Shown here piece by piece: positions 9,697 to 18,336 of a DNA stretch of 64,000 nucleotides. Every line of letters starts with the position of its first letter. Position 1 is the first letter of the stretch. Source of the DNA: Burkholderia sp. WSM2230 (lineage in GTDB: Bacteria > Pseudomonadota > Gammaproteobacteria > Burkholderiales > Burkholderiaceae). A program made the translations under genes and the position numbers. Where the stretch lies: contig NZ_AXAJ01000012.1 of the NCBI RefSeq assembly GCF_000472445.1, forward strand, positions 62,001-126,000. Direction: 5' to 3'. The notes beneath the pieces were generated by a model. The model saw only the letters and a list, made by a program, of their open reading frames with translations, was not told the DNA's origin and ran no database searches.

Positions 9697-11082
9697 TCAA
9701 ACCGTGCGCGAAAACCGTTCGAGCGTCTGCTGGCCGAGATAGCGGTCGAACACCATCGCGATGTTGCGCACGAGCATGCGCCCGGCCGTCTGCACTTCGA
9801 GCTTCCGGTTCGTGAGCGAGACGAGGCCGTCTGGCTCGAAGCCGCGCAAGCGCTCGAGTTCGGGCTCGAACGTATCGGCAAAGCGGATACCGTACACCGC
9901 TTCGAATTCGTCGAAGCGCAACTCCAGATTGCACATCAACTGTGTGATGATGTCGCGCCGCAGACGGTCGTCGGCGCTCAGACGTACGCCGCGCGTGATC
10001 GCGAGTTTGCCGGCATCGATTGCGGACGCATAGGCGGGCAGCTCTTTCGCGTTCTGCGCGTAGACGTCGCCGACCTTGCCGATCGACGACGCGCCAAAGC
10101 CTATCAGATCGCATTCGGCGCGCGTGCTGTAGCCCTGGAAGTTGCGATGCAACGTGCGCTGCGCCTGGGCGCGCGCGAGCTCGTCGGTGGGCAGCGCGAA
10201 GTGATCCATGCCGATGTAGACGTAGCCCGCCGCCGTCAGGCGCTCCACCACGCGCTGCAGGATGGCGAGACGCACTGCAGGCGAGGGCAGCGTCGCCGCA
10301 TCCATCCGGCGCTGCATCTTGAAGAGCTGCGGCATGTGCGCATACGCGAACACCGACAGGCGATCGGGCGCGAGCTCGATCATCGTGTCCAGTGTGCGGC
10401 TGAAGCTCTCCACGGTCTGATGCGGCAGCCCGTAGATCAGATCGACGCCGATCGAATGAAAGCCCGCGTGCCGCGCGGCCTGCATGACCGAGGCGGTCAT
10501 GTCGAGCGGCTGAATCCGGTTGATAGCCCGCTGCACGAGCGGATCGAAGTCCTGCACGCCGAGGCTCAGGCGATTGAAGCCGAGCTTGCGCAAATGCGCG
10601 ATGGTCTCGGGCGATGCTTCGCGTGGATCGACCTCGATCGAATATTCGGCCTCATCGTCGGACACGAAGGCGAAGTGCTCGCGGGCTGCGCTCAGCAACT
10701 CGGCGAGTTCGTCGTTCGACATGAAGGTCGGCGTGCCACCGCCCAGATGCAATTGCGACACCGGCCGGCGCGTATCGAAACACGCTGCCTGCAAGGCAAT
10801 TTCGCGCTTCAACCGCTCGACGTAAGGGCGCGCATGCGCGCGGTTTTTTGTCGCGATCTTGTTGCAGCCGCAGTAGAAGCACACGGTGTCGCAGAACGGG
10901 ATATGGAAGTACAGCGAGAGGTCCGTGGCAGAAGCGCTGGGATCGGCCGCGGCGCGCAGATAGTTGGCAGAATCGAAATCGTCGCGGAACTGAAGGGCCG
11001 TTGGATAGGACGTATAGCGTGGGCCGTTCGCGTTGTACTTGGCGAGCAGGTCGGGGCGAAATAGCGAATTGGCGGTGGTCAT
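9697..11082 (-). CDS. hemN: oxygen-independent coproporphyrinogen III oxidase
   Basis: Radical SAM enzyme of heme synthesis that decarboxylates coproporphyrinogen III to protoporphyrinogen IX without oxygen, in the cytosol. At 461 aa it matches HemN length. It shows the N-terminal GPRYTSYPTALQF motif, the cluster motif HIPFCDTVCFYCGCNK (CxxxCxxC plus the extra HemN cysteine), and LGGGTPTF. It also has the family segment YGLPHQTVESF and RDIITQLMCNLEL. The start at 11082 gives MTTANSLF, as in homologues; an upstream in-frame extension is not conserved in style. HemW, a relative with another role, is encoded at 60994-62223. Confidence 0.93.
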   Translation of the reverse strand: MTTANSLFRPDLLAKYNANGPRYTSYPTALQFRDDFDSANYLRAAADPSASATDLSLYFHIPFCDTVCFYCGCNKIATKNRAHARPYVERLKREIALQAACFDTRRPVSQLHLGGGTPTFMSNDELAELLSAAREHFAFVSDDEAEYSIEVDPREASPETIAHLRKLGFNRLSLGVQDFDPLVQRAINRIQPLDMTASVMQAARHAGFHSIGVDLIYGLPHQTVESFSRTLDTMIELAPDRLSVFAYAHMPQLFKMQRRMDAATLPSPAVRLAILQRVVERLTAAGYVYIGMDHFALPTDELARAQAQRTLHRNFQGYSTRAECDLIGFGASSIGKVGDVYAQNAKELPAYASAIDAGKLAITRGVRLSADDRLRRDIITQLMCNLELRFDEFEAVYGIRFADTFEPELERLRGFEPDGLVSLTNRKLEVQTAGRMLVRNIAMVFDRYLGQQTLERFSRTV

Positions 11083-11324
11083 GAGGGGCTCGTCATGGAT
11101 GGCCGCCGTGAGAGAGGCGCCGGTCGTGCTCGTCGTGCCGCGTTTCGCTGCGAACCGCGGGAAAACCGCATACAGAACGCGGGCGCTTCCTGAGGGTGGC
11201 CTTGAGTTGAAGTCAGTGTACGGAAACCGTCGCGCGCGCCATTGTGTAAAAAGGTCGCACGCGACACAGTGGCACAATGCCGGTCTGGCGCCCCGGCGCT
11301 CTGGTTCAATTCAGGAAGTGTGTT

Positions 11325-11645
11325 GTGAGTGATGCCTGTGGTCGCGTGGCAAAACGCGAGTCTGTGTTCAATGTGGCGGATCATGCATGCCGGCCGGATT
11401 GCGGCGCGTGCTGCATCGCGCCGTCCATTTCGAGTCCGATTCCGGGGATGCCCAACGGCAAGCCGGCGGGCGTGCGCTGCGTGCAACTCGGCGACGACTT
11501 GCGTTGTGCAATCTTCGGTCGGCCGGAGAGGCCCGCCTGCTGCTCGGGCTTGCAGCCGCAGGCGGAGATGTGTGGGACGAATCGGGACGAGGCGCTTCTG
11601 TGGCTCACGCAGCTCGAAGTGCGGACACAGCCGGGCGTCGAATGA
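11325..11645 (+). CDS. YkgJ family cysteine cluster protein
   Basis: Small (106 aa) cysteine-rich cytosolic protein. The pattern CRPDCGACC near residue 21, followed by a [14 protein letters not shown] segment and CCSGLQP, is the YkgJ/UPF0153-type zinc or iron cluster motif. The molecular role of the family is not established. GTG 11325 was chosen because AGGAAG lies 6 bases upstream; an ORF beginning further upstream has no ribosome site. Confidence 0.75.
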   Translation: MSDACGRVAKRESVFNVADHACRPDCGACCIAPSISSPIPGMPNGKPAGVRCVQLGDDLRCAIFGRPERPACCSGLQPQAEMCGTNRDEALLWLTQLEVRTQPGVE

Positions 11646-11701
11646 AGCAAGCGCTTTGACAGAGAGATAAGGCCTCAACCGTGGTCGATTGGAGAAACTG
11701 T

Positions 11702-12292
11702 ATGGCTCGATTGGTGGCGCCGGCCCGGCGCCGTTTTCTGCTCGCCGCGCTGACAGGCGCGAGCGCGCTTGGCGTGGTCTCGCTCAGCGCATGCGCGACG
11801 TCGACTTTTCCCTTCATTCCGTCTCACTACACGTTCTCGCAGCAGCAGGTGCAGGACGCGGTGCAGCGGAAATTTCCGTATCAGCGCACGGTCTCACAAG
11901 TGTTCGACGTTGCGCTCAGCCATCCGGTGGTCGGCTTTTTGCCGGACGCGAACCGCGTCTCCGTGAAGCTCGACGCGCACCTCGCGAGCCCCTTCATGCC
12001 GCAACCGGTGGACGGCGTCTTCACACTGTCGAGCGAACTCGCCTACGACGCCGCGAGCAAGTCCGTCGTGCTCAAATCGCCGAACGTGGACAACGTGAGC
12101 GTGAGCGGCCAGGCGCAGGCCTACACGCAGCAGATCAACTCGGCGGCCGCCGTGCTCGCGACTCAGCTACTGAGCAATTACCCGATCTACACGTTCAAGC
12201 CCGAACAGCTGCAATTTGCCGGAGTGAACTACGAACCCGGTACAATCACCATCCTTACAAACGGTATACGCGTGCAAATCGTCGAAAAGTGA
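11702..12292 (+). CDS. DUF1439 lipoprotein (YceB-like)
   Basis: A 196-aa predicted lipoprotein: basic RRRF, a hydrophobic stretch, then lipobox LSAC, so it is probably anchored to a membrane facing the periplasm. The body matches the DUF1439/YceB pattern: YTFSQQQVQDAVQRKFPY, then a hydrophobic-ligand-type fold with VDGVFTLSSELAYD and ending GIRVQIVEK. YceB-like proteins resemble lipid-binding folds but their role is unknown. ATG 11702 has GGAG 7 bases upstream. Confidence 0.75.
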   Translation: MARLVAPARRRFLLAALTGASALGVVSLSACATSTFPFIPSHYTFSQQQVQDAVQRKFPYQRTVSQVFDVALSHPVVGFLPDANRVSVKLDAHLASPFMPQPVDGVFTLSSELAYDAASKSVVLKSPNVDNVSVSGQAQAYTQQINSAAAVLATQLLSNYPIYTFKPEQLQFAGVNYEPGTITILTNGIRVQIVEK

Positions 12293-12377
12293 CGCTGTGC
12301 GCGGCCGGCAGGGCCGCGCCTCATCGCGCTGGCCGTGTCAGTTCCGACAATCGAATCTATAGCGATGAGGGGCACGG

Positions 12378-13220
12378 ATGGACTGGTTATTGGCTTGCAA
12401 GGCGTTGATTCTTGGCATCGTCGAAGGCTTGACGGAATTTCTGCCGGTGTCGAGTACAGGGCATCTGATCGTTGCAGGCAGTCTGCTTAACTTCACCGAC
12501 GCACACGCGAAGACCTTCGACGTCGTGATTCAGCTGGGCGCGATTCTCGCGGTGTGCTGGGAATTCCGCCGCCGCATCGCCACTGTCGTGACCGGCTTGC
12601 CGAGCCGTCCAGACGCGCGGCGCTTCACGCTCAATGTGATCATCGCGACCATTCCGGCGGTCGTGCTCGGGCTGCTGCTCGAAAAGTCCATCAAGGCGGC
12701 GCTCTTTTCGCCGGTGCCGGTTGCGTTCGCGCTCGTGGTGGGCGGTGTGGTCATTCTGTGGGCCGAGGCGCGCCAGCGCGGGCAAGCCGGCGAAAGCAAG
12801 GTGGCTCGCGTGCACAATGTCGACGACATGACCGCGATGGACGCGCTGAAGGTCGGTCTGGCGCAATGCTTTGCGTTGATTCCCGGCACGTCGCGTTCCG
12901 GCTCGACGATCATCGGCGGAATGCTGTTTGGTCTGGACCGGCGCGTGGCCACGGAATTTTCGTTTTTCCTCGCGATTCCTATCATGTTCGGCGCGACCGC
13001 CTACGAGCTGTACAAGGACTGGCATACCTTGTCCGTCGACGCGCTCGGTGTTTTCGCGCTGGGCTTCGTGGCGGCGTTTATCAGCGCGTTTCTGTGCGTG
13101 CGCTGGCTGCTTCGCTATGTCGCCGGGCACGATTTCACTGCGTTCGCGTGGTATCGCATCGGCTTCGGGTTGCTGATTCTGCTGGTGGGCTATAGCGGCG
13201 CGCTCAGCTGGGCAGATTGA
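12378..13220 (+). CDS. uppP: undecaprenyl-diphosphatase
   Basis: Integral membrane phosphatase (280 aa) that recycles undecaprenyl pyrophosphate to the monophosphate for cell-wall synthesis; it also confers bacitracin tolerance (BacA). Both catalytic signatures are present: [15 protein letters not shown] near residue 16 and [14 protein letters not shown] near residue 172. Several hydrophobic helices span the chain. A GAGGGG-type ribosome site precedes ATG 12378. A strong terminator follows. Confidence 0.95.
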   Translation: MDWLLACKALILGIVEGLTEFLPVSSTGHLIVAGSLLNFTDAHAKTFDVVIQLGAILAVCWEFRRRIATVVTGLPSRPDARRFTLNVIIATIPAVVLGLLLEKSIKAALFSPVPVAFALVVGGVVILWAEARQRGQAGESKVARVHNVDDMTAMDALKVGLAQCFALIPGTSRSGSTIIGGMLFGLDRRVATEFSFFLAIPIMFGATAYELYKDWHTLSVDALGVFALGFVAAFISAFLCVRWLLRYVAGHDFTAFAWYRIGFGLLILLVGYSGALSWAD

Positions 13221-13248
13221 GTCTGCCGCGCTGGTTTTCAGCGCGATG

Positions 13249-13302
13249 AAAAAAGGTCCGCCTGCCGCTTACCTGGCGACATGAGCGGACCTTTCTGTTT
13301 TT
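13249..13302 (+). terminator. terminator after uppP
   Basis: AAAGGTCCGC (13252-13261) is complementary to GCGGACCTTT (13285-13294), followed by CTGTTTTT. This is a classic intrinsic terminator. The A-run on the 5' side means it may also act for the convergent trmB transcript. Confidence 0.85.
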
Positions 13303-13351
13303 GCGCGCGTGTCTTTTTGCGCACGCTGTTGCGGCGTCACCGTTTTTCCGC

Positions 13352-14140
13352 TTACCCGAGTTCGCCTTCGCGCTTGCGAAACACCAGATCCCAAACGCCG
13401 TGGCCGAGCCGCAGGCCGCGTCGTTCGAATTTCGTCACCGGGCGATAGTCGGGCCGCGGCGCATAGCCGTCGACCGTGTTCTGCAACGACGGCTCCGCGC
13501 TAAGCACTTCCAGCATCTGCTCGGCGTAGTTTTGCCAGTCGGTCGCGCAATGCAGATAGGCGCCCGGCTTCAGACGCGATGCAAGCAACGCGACGAACTT
13601 CGGCTGAATCAGGCGGCGCTTGTGATGGCGCGCCTTGTGCCACGGATCGGGAAAGAAAATGTGCACGCCGTCGAGACTGTCCGGCGCGATCATCTGCTCG
13701 AGCACCTCCACCGCGTCGTGCTGAATGATGCGGATGTTGGTGAGCGCCTGCTCGCCCATCAGCTTCAGCAATGCGCCGACGCCCGGTTCGTGTACTTCGA
13801 CGCCGAGAAAATCGTCGCCAGGACGGTGCGAAGCGATCTCGGCAGTGGTCGCGCCCATGCCGAAACCGATCTCCAGCACGCGCGGCGCTTCACGGCCGAA
13901 GATGCCATTCCAGTCGGGCTGCTGCGGCGCGAACGGCACGACAAAGCGCGGGCCGAGCTCGTCCATCGCGCGGCGCTGGCCTGTCGATACGCGCCCGGCG
14001 CGCGTGACGAAACTGCGGATGCGCCGCCGGTGCAGGGCCTCGTCCTGCGACGCAGCGGCCTGCGCTGGATGAGCGTCGGTTTCGCTGGAGATGGTCGGAA
14101 GGTCGTCGGGCAAGCCGGCGTCGTTTGGGTCGTGGATCAT
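13352..14140 (-). CDS. trmB: tRNA (guanine-N7-)-methyltransferase
   Basis: SAM-dependent enzyme making m7G46 in tRNA variable loops. The 262-aa chain has an N-terminal extension of about 40 residues, then [13 protein letters not shown], the SAM-binding motif [21 protein letters not shown], and the catalytic segment [17 protein letters not shown]. The end TKFERRG is family typical. It is convergent with uppP. Confidence 0.95.
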   Translation of the reverse strand: MIHDPNDAGLPDDLPTISSETDAHPAQAAASQDEALHRRRIRSFVTRAGRVSTGQRRAMDELGPRFVVPFAPQQPDWNGIFGREAPRVLEIGFGMGATTAEIASHRPGDDFLGVEVHEPGVGALLKLMGEQALTNIRIIQHDAVEVLEQMIAPDSLDGVHIFFPDPWHKARHHKRRLIQPKFVALLASRLKPGAYLHCATDWQNYAEQMLEVLSAEPSLQNTVDGYAPRPDYRPVTKFERRGLRLGHGVWDLVFRKREGELG

Positions 14141-14545
14141 GGTCGATGCTGCTACAAGGTGAAGGCTTCGCGGTCGGCGCGGCGTGTTACGTGCATCAGG
14201 CGCCTATCATCACGACGCGGCGCCGGCTCTGCTCATGCGCCAATCGTCACGTCGGCAGGCGGCTTGTGCCCGATTGCCACGCGGAGCAGCGCCGCTATAA
14301 AAAAGCCGCCTTCGTGGAGGCGGCTCGTGCTTGGTTTCTGCCGACGGTTCAGCAGTAAGGCGGAGCGGGCGTTGCAAGTGCGCGTAAGGTAGCACAACGC
14401 AAAAGGGTGCGTCCAGACAGCGCGTACCTCGCTGCGACGGCGAAAGCGCTGGCATTACGTTCCGATAACGGAAGTCGCCGTTGATGTGATTTAATCGTTC
14501 TGTAAGCCAATTCTTTTTAACGATTAATTCACGCGAATATCCGTT
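14141..14545. other. gene-poor stretch between trmB and the transglycosylase-like gene
   Basis: No convincing gene lies here. It holds an orphan minus-strand terminator (14296-14322) and AT-rich DNA near 14480-14540 that probably includes the promoter of the following small gene. Open frames on both strands have shadow-type composition. Confidence 0.5.
14296..14322 (-). terminator. orphan minus-strand intrinsic terminator
   Basis: AGCCGCCT and AGGCGGCT form an 8-bp stem, and the minus strand continues with TTTTTTATA, so it ends leftward transcription. No annotated minus-strand gene precedes it: the next leftward gene is trmB downstream, and the gene to the right is on the plus strand. It may end an unannotated small RNA or guard trmB. 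Confidence 0.65.
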
Positions 14546-14929
14546 ATGAGTCAGCACGCACACAATCACCGCGAGGCAAAAGCAGCAAAAACCGGTTGGA
14601 CCGCGATTGAGCCAACCCGTGTTCCGGCTTCATCATTTCATGCGCTTCGTAAAGCAATGCTGACTGAGCGCGTGCCGTTGACTCAATTTAACGACCTGCT
14701 GTGGCTGATGGCGCAGGAGTCGGGTGGCGCGGTCAATCTGCGCAATGCGAGGTCGGGCGCGCGTGGGCTTTTTCAACTGCTGCCGTCGCAATACGAATTG
14801 AATCCGGACGGCATCGGATCATTCGGCAATGCAGTGGATGAGTGCCGCGGCGGTATTCGATATATTCTTGGCCGCTATCACAATGCGGCATCCGCGCGGT
14901 TGGCGTGGCGGGCTAACCGGTGGATTTGA
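14546..14929 (+). CDS. small lysozyme-fold (SLT-like) protein
   Basis: A 127-aa protein that resembles the core of lytic transglycosylases. It has LLWLMAQESGG (candidate catalytic Glu near residue 54), a NARSGARGLFQLLPSQY segment comparable to the SxAxGLxQ motif, and GIRYILGRYHNAASARLAWRA. It lacks a signal peptide and the usual domain extensions, so it may be a phage-derived or cytosolic remnant. It lies 32 bp before the tRNA-Gly end and outside the duplicated att repeat. Confidence 0.6.
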   Translation: MSQHAHNHREAKAAKTGWTAIEPTRVPASSFHALRKAMLTERVPLTQFNDLLWLMAQESGGAVNLRNARSGARGLFQLLPSQYELNPDGIGSFGNAVDECRGGIRYILGRYHNAASARLAWRANRWI

Positions 14930-14961
14930 GCTTGCGGAAAGGAAATGCGTGAGGGAGATGC

Positions 14962-15035
14962 TGGAGCGGGCGATGGGAATCGAACCCACGGCTCTAGCTT
15001 GGGAAGCTAGGGTATTACCATTATACGACGCCCGC
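14962..15035 (-). tRNA. tRNA-Gly (anticodon CCC), element attachment site
   Basis: Minus-strand cloverleaf. The acceptor GCGGGCG pairs with CGCCCGC, the anticodon stem CTAGC/GCTAG has loop TTCCCAA (anticodon CCC), and the T-loop is GGTTCGATTCC. CCA is encoded. Positions 14996-15035 (the 5' half) are duplicated at 42742-42781, so the tRNA is the integration site. In the present chromosome the 5' half and upstream DNA come from the element side. Confidence 0.95.
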
Positions 15036-15052
15036 AGAGCACGCTATTTTAC
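14996..15052 (-). repeat. left attachment repeat (attL), 57 bp
   Basis: This stretch is identical to 42742-42798. It covers the tRNA-Gly from its anticodon arm to the 5' end, plus 17 bp upstream including the -10-like TAAAAT. The sequences diverge on both sides of the repeat, as expected for integrase-made direct repeats. Confidence 0.92.
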
Positions 15053-15334
15053 AGGGGTTTCAGCGATTTGTGGAGCCGCAATCCTGTTCAGTGGCGTGAA
15101 AAGTGTATGCACTTCGGAAATTCTTACTGGCATCGGCATCTCGCCGTTTCGCCAACGTGCTAGCTCTCCTGCCAGTCGGGCTCACATGGCGCATGTAGGG
15201 AAAAATTGCTCGCTCCCATTGATTAGACTATAACTATGCGATGATCAGCCGAGCACGCGCGGCATAACTTAACAAAAACCTAACGGAAGTAATGCCCCGG
15301 CATACTTCGAGAAAAACCAAACAGAGAGACCATC

Positions 15335-17635
15335 ATGAAATTCGAGCTCCCGGAAAACCATGGGCTCTCGGCGAGAACCCTTGAGTCGCTCGTCTTTCGC
15401 GACGGCGACGGAGTTTCGCTGACGGATTCACAGTTTTCAGCGCTTAGCGCGGGCGTCGGGCGAGGGGAAAGCGTATTGGTTGTTTCCCCAACGTCTACGG
15501 GGAAAACGCAGGTTGCGCTTTGGGCTATCGCACATGGACTAGAGCAGAACTGTCGAACAGTGTATTTGCTTACCCACCGGGCGCTTGCGAGGCAGAAGTT
15601 CGATGATTTCCGCTCGTTACTGATTGACAGCCATCTTGGCAGTGACCCAACGTCTCTGGTGATTGCAACTGGCGACTACGTTGAAGCGGCAGACGGGAGC
15701 GTACCCAGAAATCCGCTTCAGGCGCCGTTGGTCGTCGCGACATACGAGAAATATCTCGCGCTGCTATCGGCCAGTGGCGTACCGTCTGACATGAGTTCAA
15801 CGGTCGTCGTATGCGACGAGATCCAGCTAATCGGCGACGAGCACCGCGGGCAGAATGTCGAAGTCTTGCTCACATTATTGCGCAACGCCGAATGGAAGCA
15901 ATTTGTTGGTCTTTCAGCGGTACTACAGGCAAAGGACGCGCAAGAGCTTGCTCACTGGCTCGACGTAACGTTGGTTTCTGAGCACCGGCGTGAGAAGCAG
16001 TTGCGATACGAGTGCTGGACGGGTGCGGGCGTCTTTTCCGTCGAAACGGGATCCCCCGAAACCATCACGCAGGCAGCGCACGACGCGGGAGTTCGATTTG
16101 ACCTGCTAAGTATTTTGGCCGGCCTGTTGCGGCAAAGACCAGCTCCAAGTCCAATCATAGTGTTTTGCACCAGCCGGAAGCAGACCTATGACTTGGCTGA
16201 CGGCCATTTCAAATCAGTCTCGAACGGTGTCGCAGGTCAGATGTCCCTCGCATTTGACACGTTCCCAGCAACTTCTGCCAATACACTATTAGCGCAGTAT
16301 TTGCCCTTCAGATTTGCCGTTCACAGCGCCGATCTGACCGAGGAGGAACGGTCAGTTATTGAGCAACATCTTCTCGATGGGAAGCTCGATGTTGTGTTCG
16401 CCACGACGACTTTAGCCGCGGGCGTCAACTTCCCGCTGGGAGCTGCGATCATTGCGTGGGAACGCTGGAATAGCGATCAACGTCGACGTGAGCCGATCCC
16501 CTCTGCTGAGTTCCACAATATGGCTGGCCGTGTGGGGCGCATGGGTTTTGAACATGAGCACGGCCGTGTGATTTTTCTGGCGCCACAGGAGCAGCAAGCG
16601 CGCGCGGCGCGCCAATATCTCGATCTCGGTAGTTTGCCGCTACTAGAGTCAAGGATTAGTCCGAGCCGGTTTGATCAACTCGCACTACAGCTAGTTGCAT
16701 CTGGACTCTGCTCATCGAGATCGGATGTGGAGAGACTCGTTAAATCGACTTTGAGCGGATTAAGAGAAGAGGATCGGAATAACGCCGCCTTTTCTTCTTG
16801 GTCACAGTTGTTAGAACAGTCGATAGATTACCTGTTGCGAGAGACTCTGCTTCTTGAAGCGAGTTCAGGGCGCCTCGTTGCAACGCAATTAGGAAAAGCG
16901 GTCGCACACTCGGGGCTACTTCCGGAAACGGGGATAGTACTCATACGCCATATGACTCGGCAAGCGCCAATGCTATCCAGCTATCTTCCCTCTCACGGGG
17001 CGACAGGAGACCCGGACAAGCTAGCGTTCCTGACTGTCGCCGCTTGCTTCAGTTCTCCGGAATTTCGGAACGGGCAACGCGAAAAAAAGACAAGAATCCT
17101 GCCCTACCAGTTGGGTGACCGGTTCCTGATAAACGCCGAACCCTATAAAACAGAGCTCATTGAGCCTGTCTGGCAAGCAAATCCGGATCCGATCAACGCG
17201 GCAAAAATCACCGTGGATTGGATCAATGGTGCGACGCTTCGGGATTTGGAAAGCTCGTTCGAAACATTGAGCGCCGGAAACTTGCGAGACATGTTCCGAA
17301 ATTTATGTTGGATCTTGCAGGGCCTCGCGTCCATCATAGAAGCGGCTACAGATGTCAGGGCGCATGGCGCAGTGACGCCTCCATATCTTTCGATTCCGGA
17401 CAAGGACCTTGCAAATCTTCGAAAAGCTCCCTCGATACATCCGCCGTTTGGCAACTCGCACCGCCGAAGGACTACCAGACGACGTAATTTGGATGACTTG
17501 GTTGAATATGCGAGGAGCACCCTTCGCATTGACGCGTACCGAGATACTTGGACTGCGGTTGCGCGGGTTCACATCGCTGGATCAACTTATGTTGGGAACA
17601 CAGGAAGCAGATCAGGTCAGATGCAGTGTGTTTGA
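15335..17635 (+). CDS. Ski2-like DEAD/DEAH helicase, frameshifted near its C-terminus
   Basis: Superfamily 2 helicase. Walker A SPTSTGKT is at residues 51-58, motif II DEIQ at 161-164, and FCTSRKQT lies at the start of the second RecA domain. ATTTLAAGVNFP and MAGRVGRMGF are motifs V and VI. The architecture recalls HamB/AbpB-type defence helicases. From about base 17420 the frame turns to Arg-rich nonsense, while the +1 frame continues as normal helicase C-terminus (LPRYIRRLATRTAEGLP) and runs into a nuclease domain. Removing one A from the A4 run at 17422-17425 would restore a protein of about 965 aa. It is the first gene inside the element. Confidence 0.8.
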   Translation: MKFELPENHGLSARTLESLVFRDGDGVSLTDSQFSALSAGVGRGESVLVVSPTSTGKTQVALWAIAHGLEQNCRTVYLLTHRALARQKFDDFRSLLIDSHLGSDPTSLVIATGDYVEAADGSVPRNPLQAPLVVATYEKYLALLSASGVPSDMSSTVVVCDEIQLIGDEHRGQNVEVLLTLLRNAEWKQFVGLSAVLQAKDAQELAHWLDVTLVSEHRREKQLRYECWTGAGVFSVETGSPETITQAAHDAGVRFDLLSILAGLLRQRPAPSPIIVFCTSRKQTYDLADGHFKSVSNGVAGQMSLAFDTFPATSANTLLAQYLPFRFAVHSADLTEEERSVIEQHLLDGKLDVVFATTTLAAGVNFPLGAAIIAWERWNSDQRRREPIPSAEFHNMAGRVGRMGFEHEHGRVIFLAPQEQQARAARQYLDLGSLPLLESRISPSRFDQLALQLVASGLCSSRSDVERLVKSTLSGLREEDRNNAAFSSWSQLLEQSIDYLLRETLLLEASSGRLVATQLGKAVAHSGLLPETGIVLIRHMTRQAPMLSSYLPSHGATGDPDKLAFLTVAACFSSPEFRNGQREKKTRILPYQLGDRFLINAEPYKTELIEPVWQANPDPINAAKITVDWINGATLRDLESSFETLSAGNLRDMFRNLCWILQGLASIIEAATDVRAHGAVTPPYLSIPDKDLANLRKAPSIHPPFGNSHRRRTTRRRNLDDLVEYARSTLRIDAYRDTWTAVARVHIAGSTYVGNTGSRSGQMQCV

Positions 17636-18233
17636 GAAGGTTCAGCCGTCGCCACATGCGAAGGCGAACTGGTTGCGTGATGCTTCGAGACAATGGAAAC
17701 AACAACAGCGCCAGCGGACCGCAGAGCGCCACGCAATCCGCGCAAAGCGGTGCCGTCACGCGCATCAAGTGGACACGTACTACACATCAAGAGGCACTGC
17801 GTTTGAGAATGCATTCGAAATAGCCATGCAGTTGCTGAACATTCGGTTTCGCCGCTTGGACGATAAGGCCGTAACGGGAGCTCCCGACTACCTTCTCGAA
17901 CTCGCGGAGTCGCCGCCCCTGATTTTGGAATTGAAATCGAAAGTGAATGACAAGCTGGTTGATTACAATTCGGCAGTAGAGGTTTTGGCCGCATCAGAGA
18001 TTCATGGCTATAGGGAAGCGTTTTGCGTAACGCTATGCCATCCGGGCGTTGACCCGAGTGTGCCGAGCGTAATCAATGCATGCGGCCGATTGAGCGTAGT
18101 TGAAAGCCATGACTTGGGCGAGGCGCTGCTCCGCGTATGCGAGGGTAATCTTACGCAGGCTCAGCTGTGGCAGTGGCTCGCCACACCAGGTCAGGCGAAA
18201 GCCGACGACCTTCCGTTCAGAACGTATCCATAG
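17409..18233 (+). CDS. helicase C-terminal part plus PD-(D/E)XK nuclease domain (second half of the frameshifted gene)
   Basis: This frame carries on from the helicase. Residues about 5-70 resemble the helical C-terminus of Ski2-like helicases (GLPDDVIWMTWLNMRG, LRLRGFTSLDQLML). Residues about 120-200 are nuclease-like: FENAFEIAM, then GAPDYLLEL and LILELKSK, which is the PD...ExK signature with Asp, Glu and Lys present. A fused helicase-nuclease would fit a DNA-degrading defence protein. It may be translated separately from an internal ATG (for example 17493), by frameshifting, or not at all. Confidence 0.65.
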   Translation: MQIFEKLPRYIRRLATRTAEGLPDDVIWMTWLNMRGAPFALTRTEILGLRLRGFTSLDQLMLGTQEADQVRCSVFEKVQPSPHAKANWLRDASRQWKQQQRQRTAERHAIRAKRCRHAHQVDTYYTSRGTAFENAFEIAMQLLNIRFRRLDDKAVTGAPDYLLELAESPPLILELKSKVNDKLVDYNSAVEVLAASEIHGYREAFCVTLCHPGVDPSVPSVINACGRLSVVESHDLGEALLRVCEGNLTQAQLWQWLATPGQAKADDLPFRTYP

Positions 18234-18336
18234 AATGGCATCGCGCCGTGCGCGCGTACTTCACTATCGCGCAGCTTGGCGACACCACAAGTGCGCCCGT
18301 TTTAACGATGCCAGATGAAGTGACCTTAATCGGAAT

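Noticed and set aside
11083-11324. FNR/ANR box upstream of hemN
   Set aside because: No TTGAT-N4-ATCAA-like palindrome was found in the upstream region.
15053-15334. Promoter and left-arm integrase sites at the left end of the element
   Set aside because: TTGATT and TATAAC near 15220-15235 are too close together, and no repeats like those at the right end are present.
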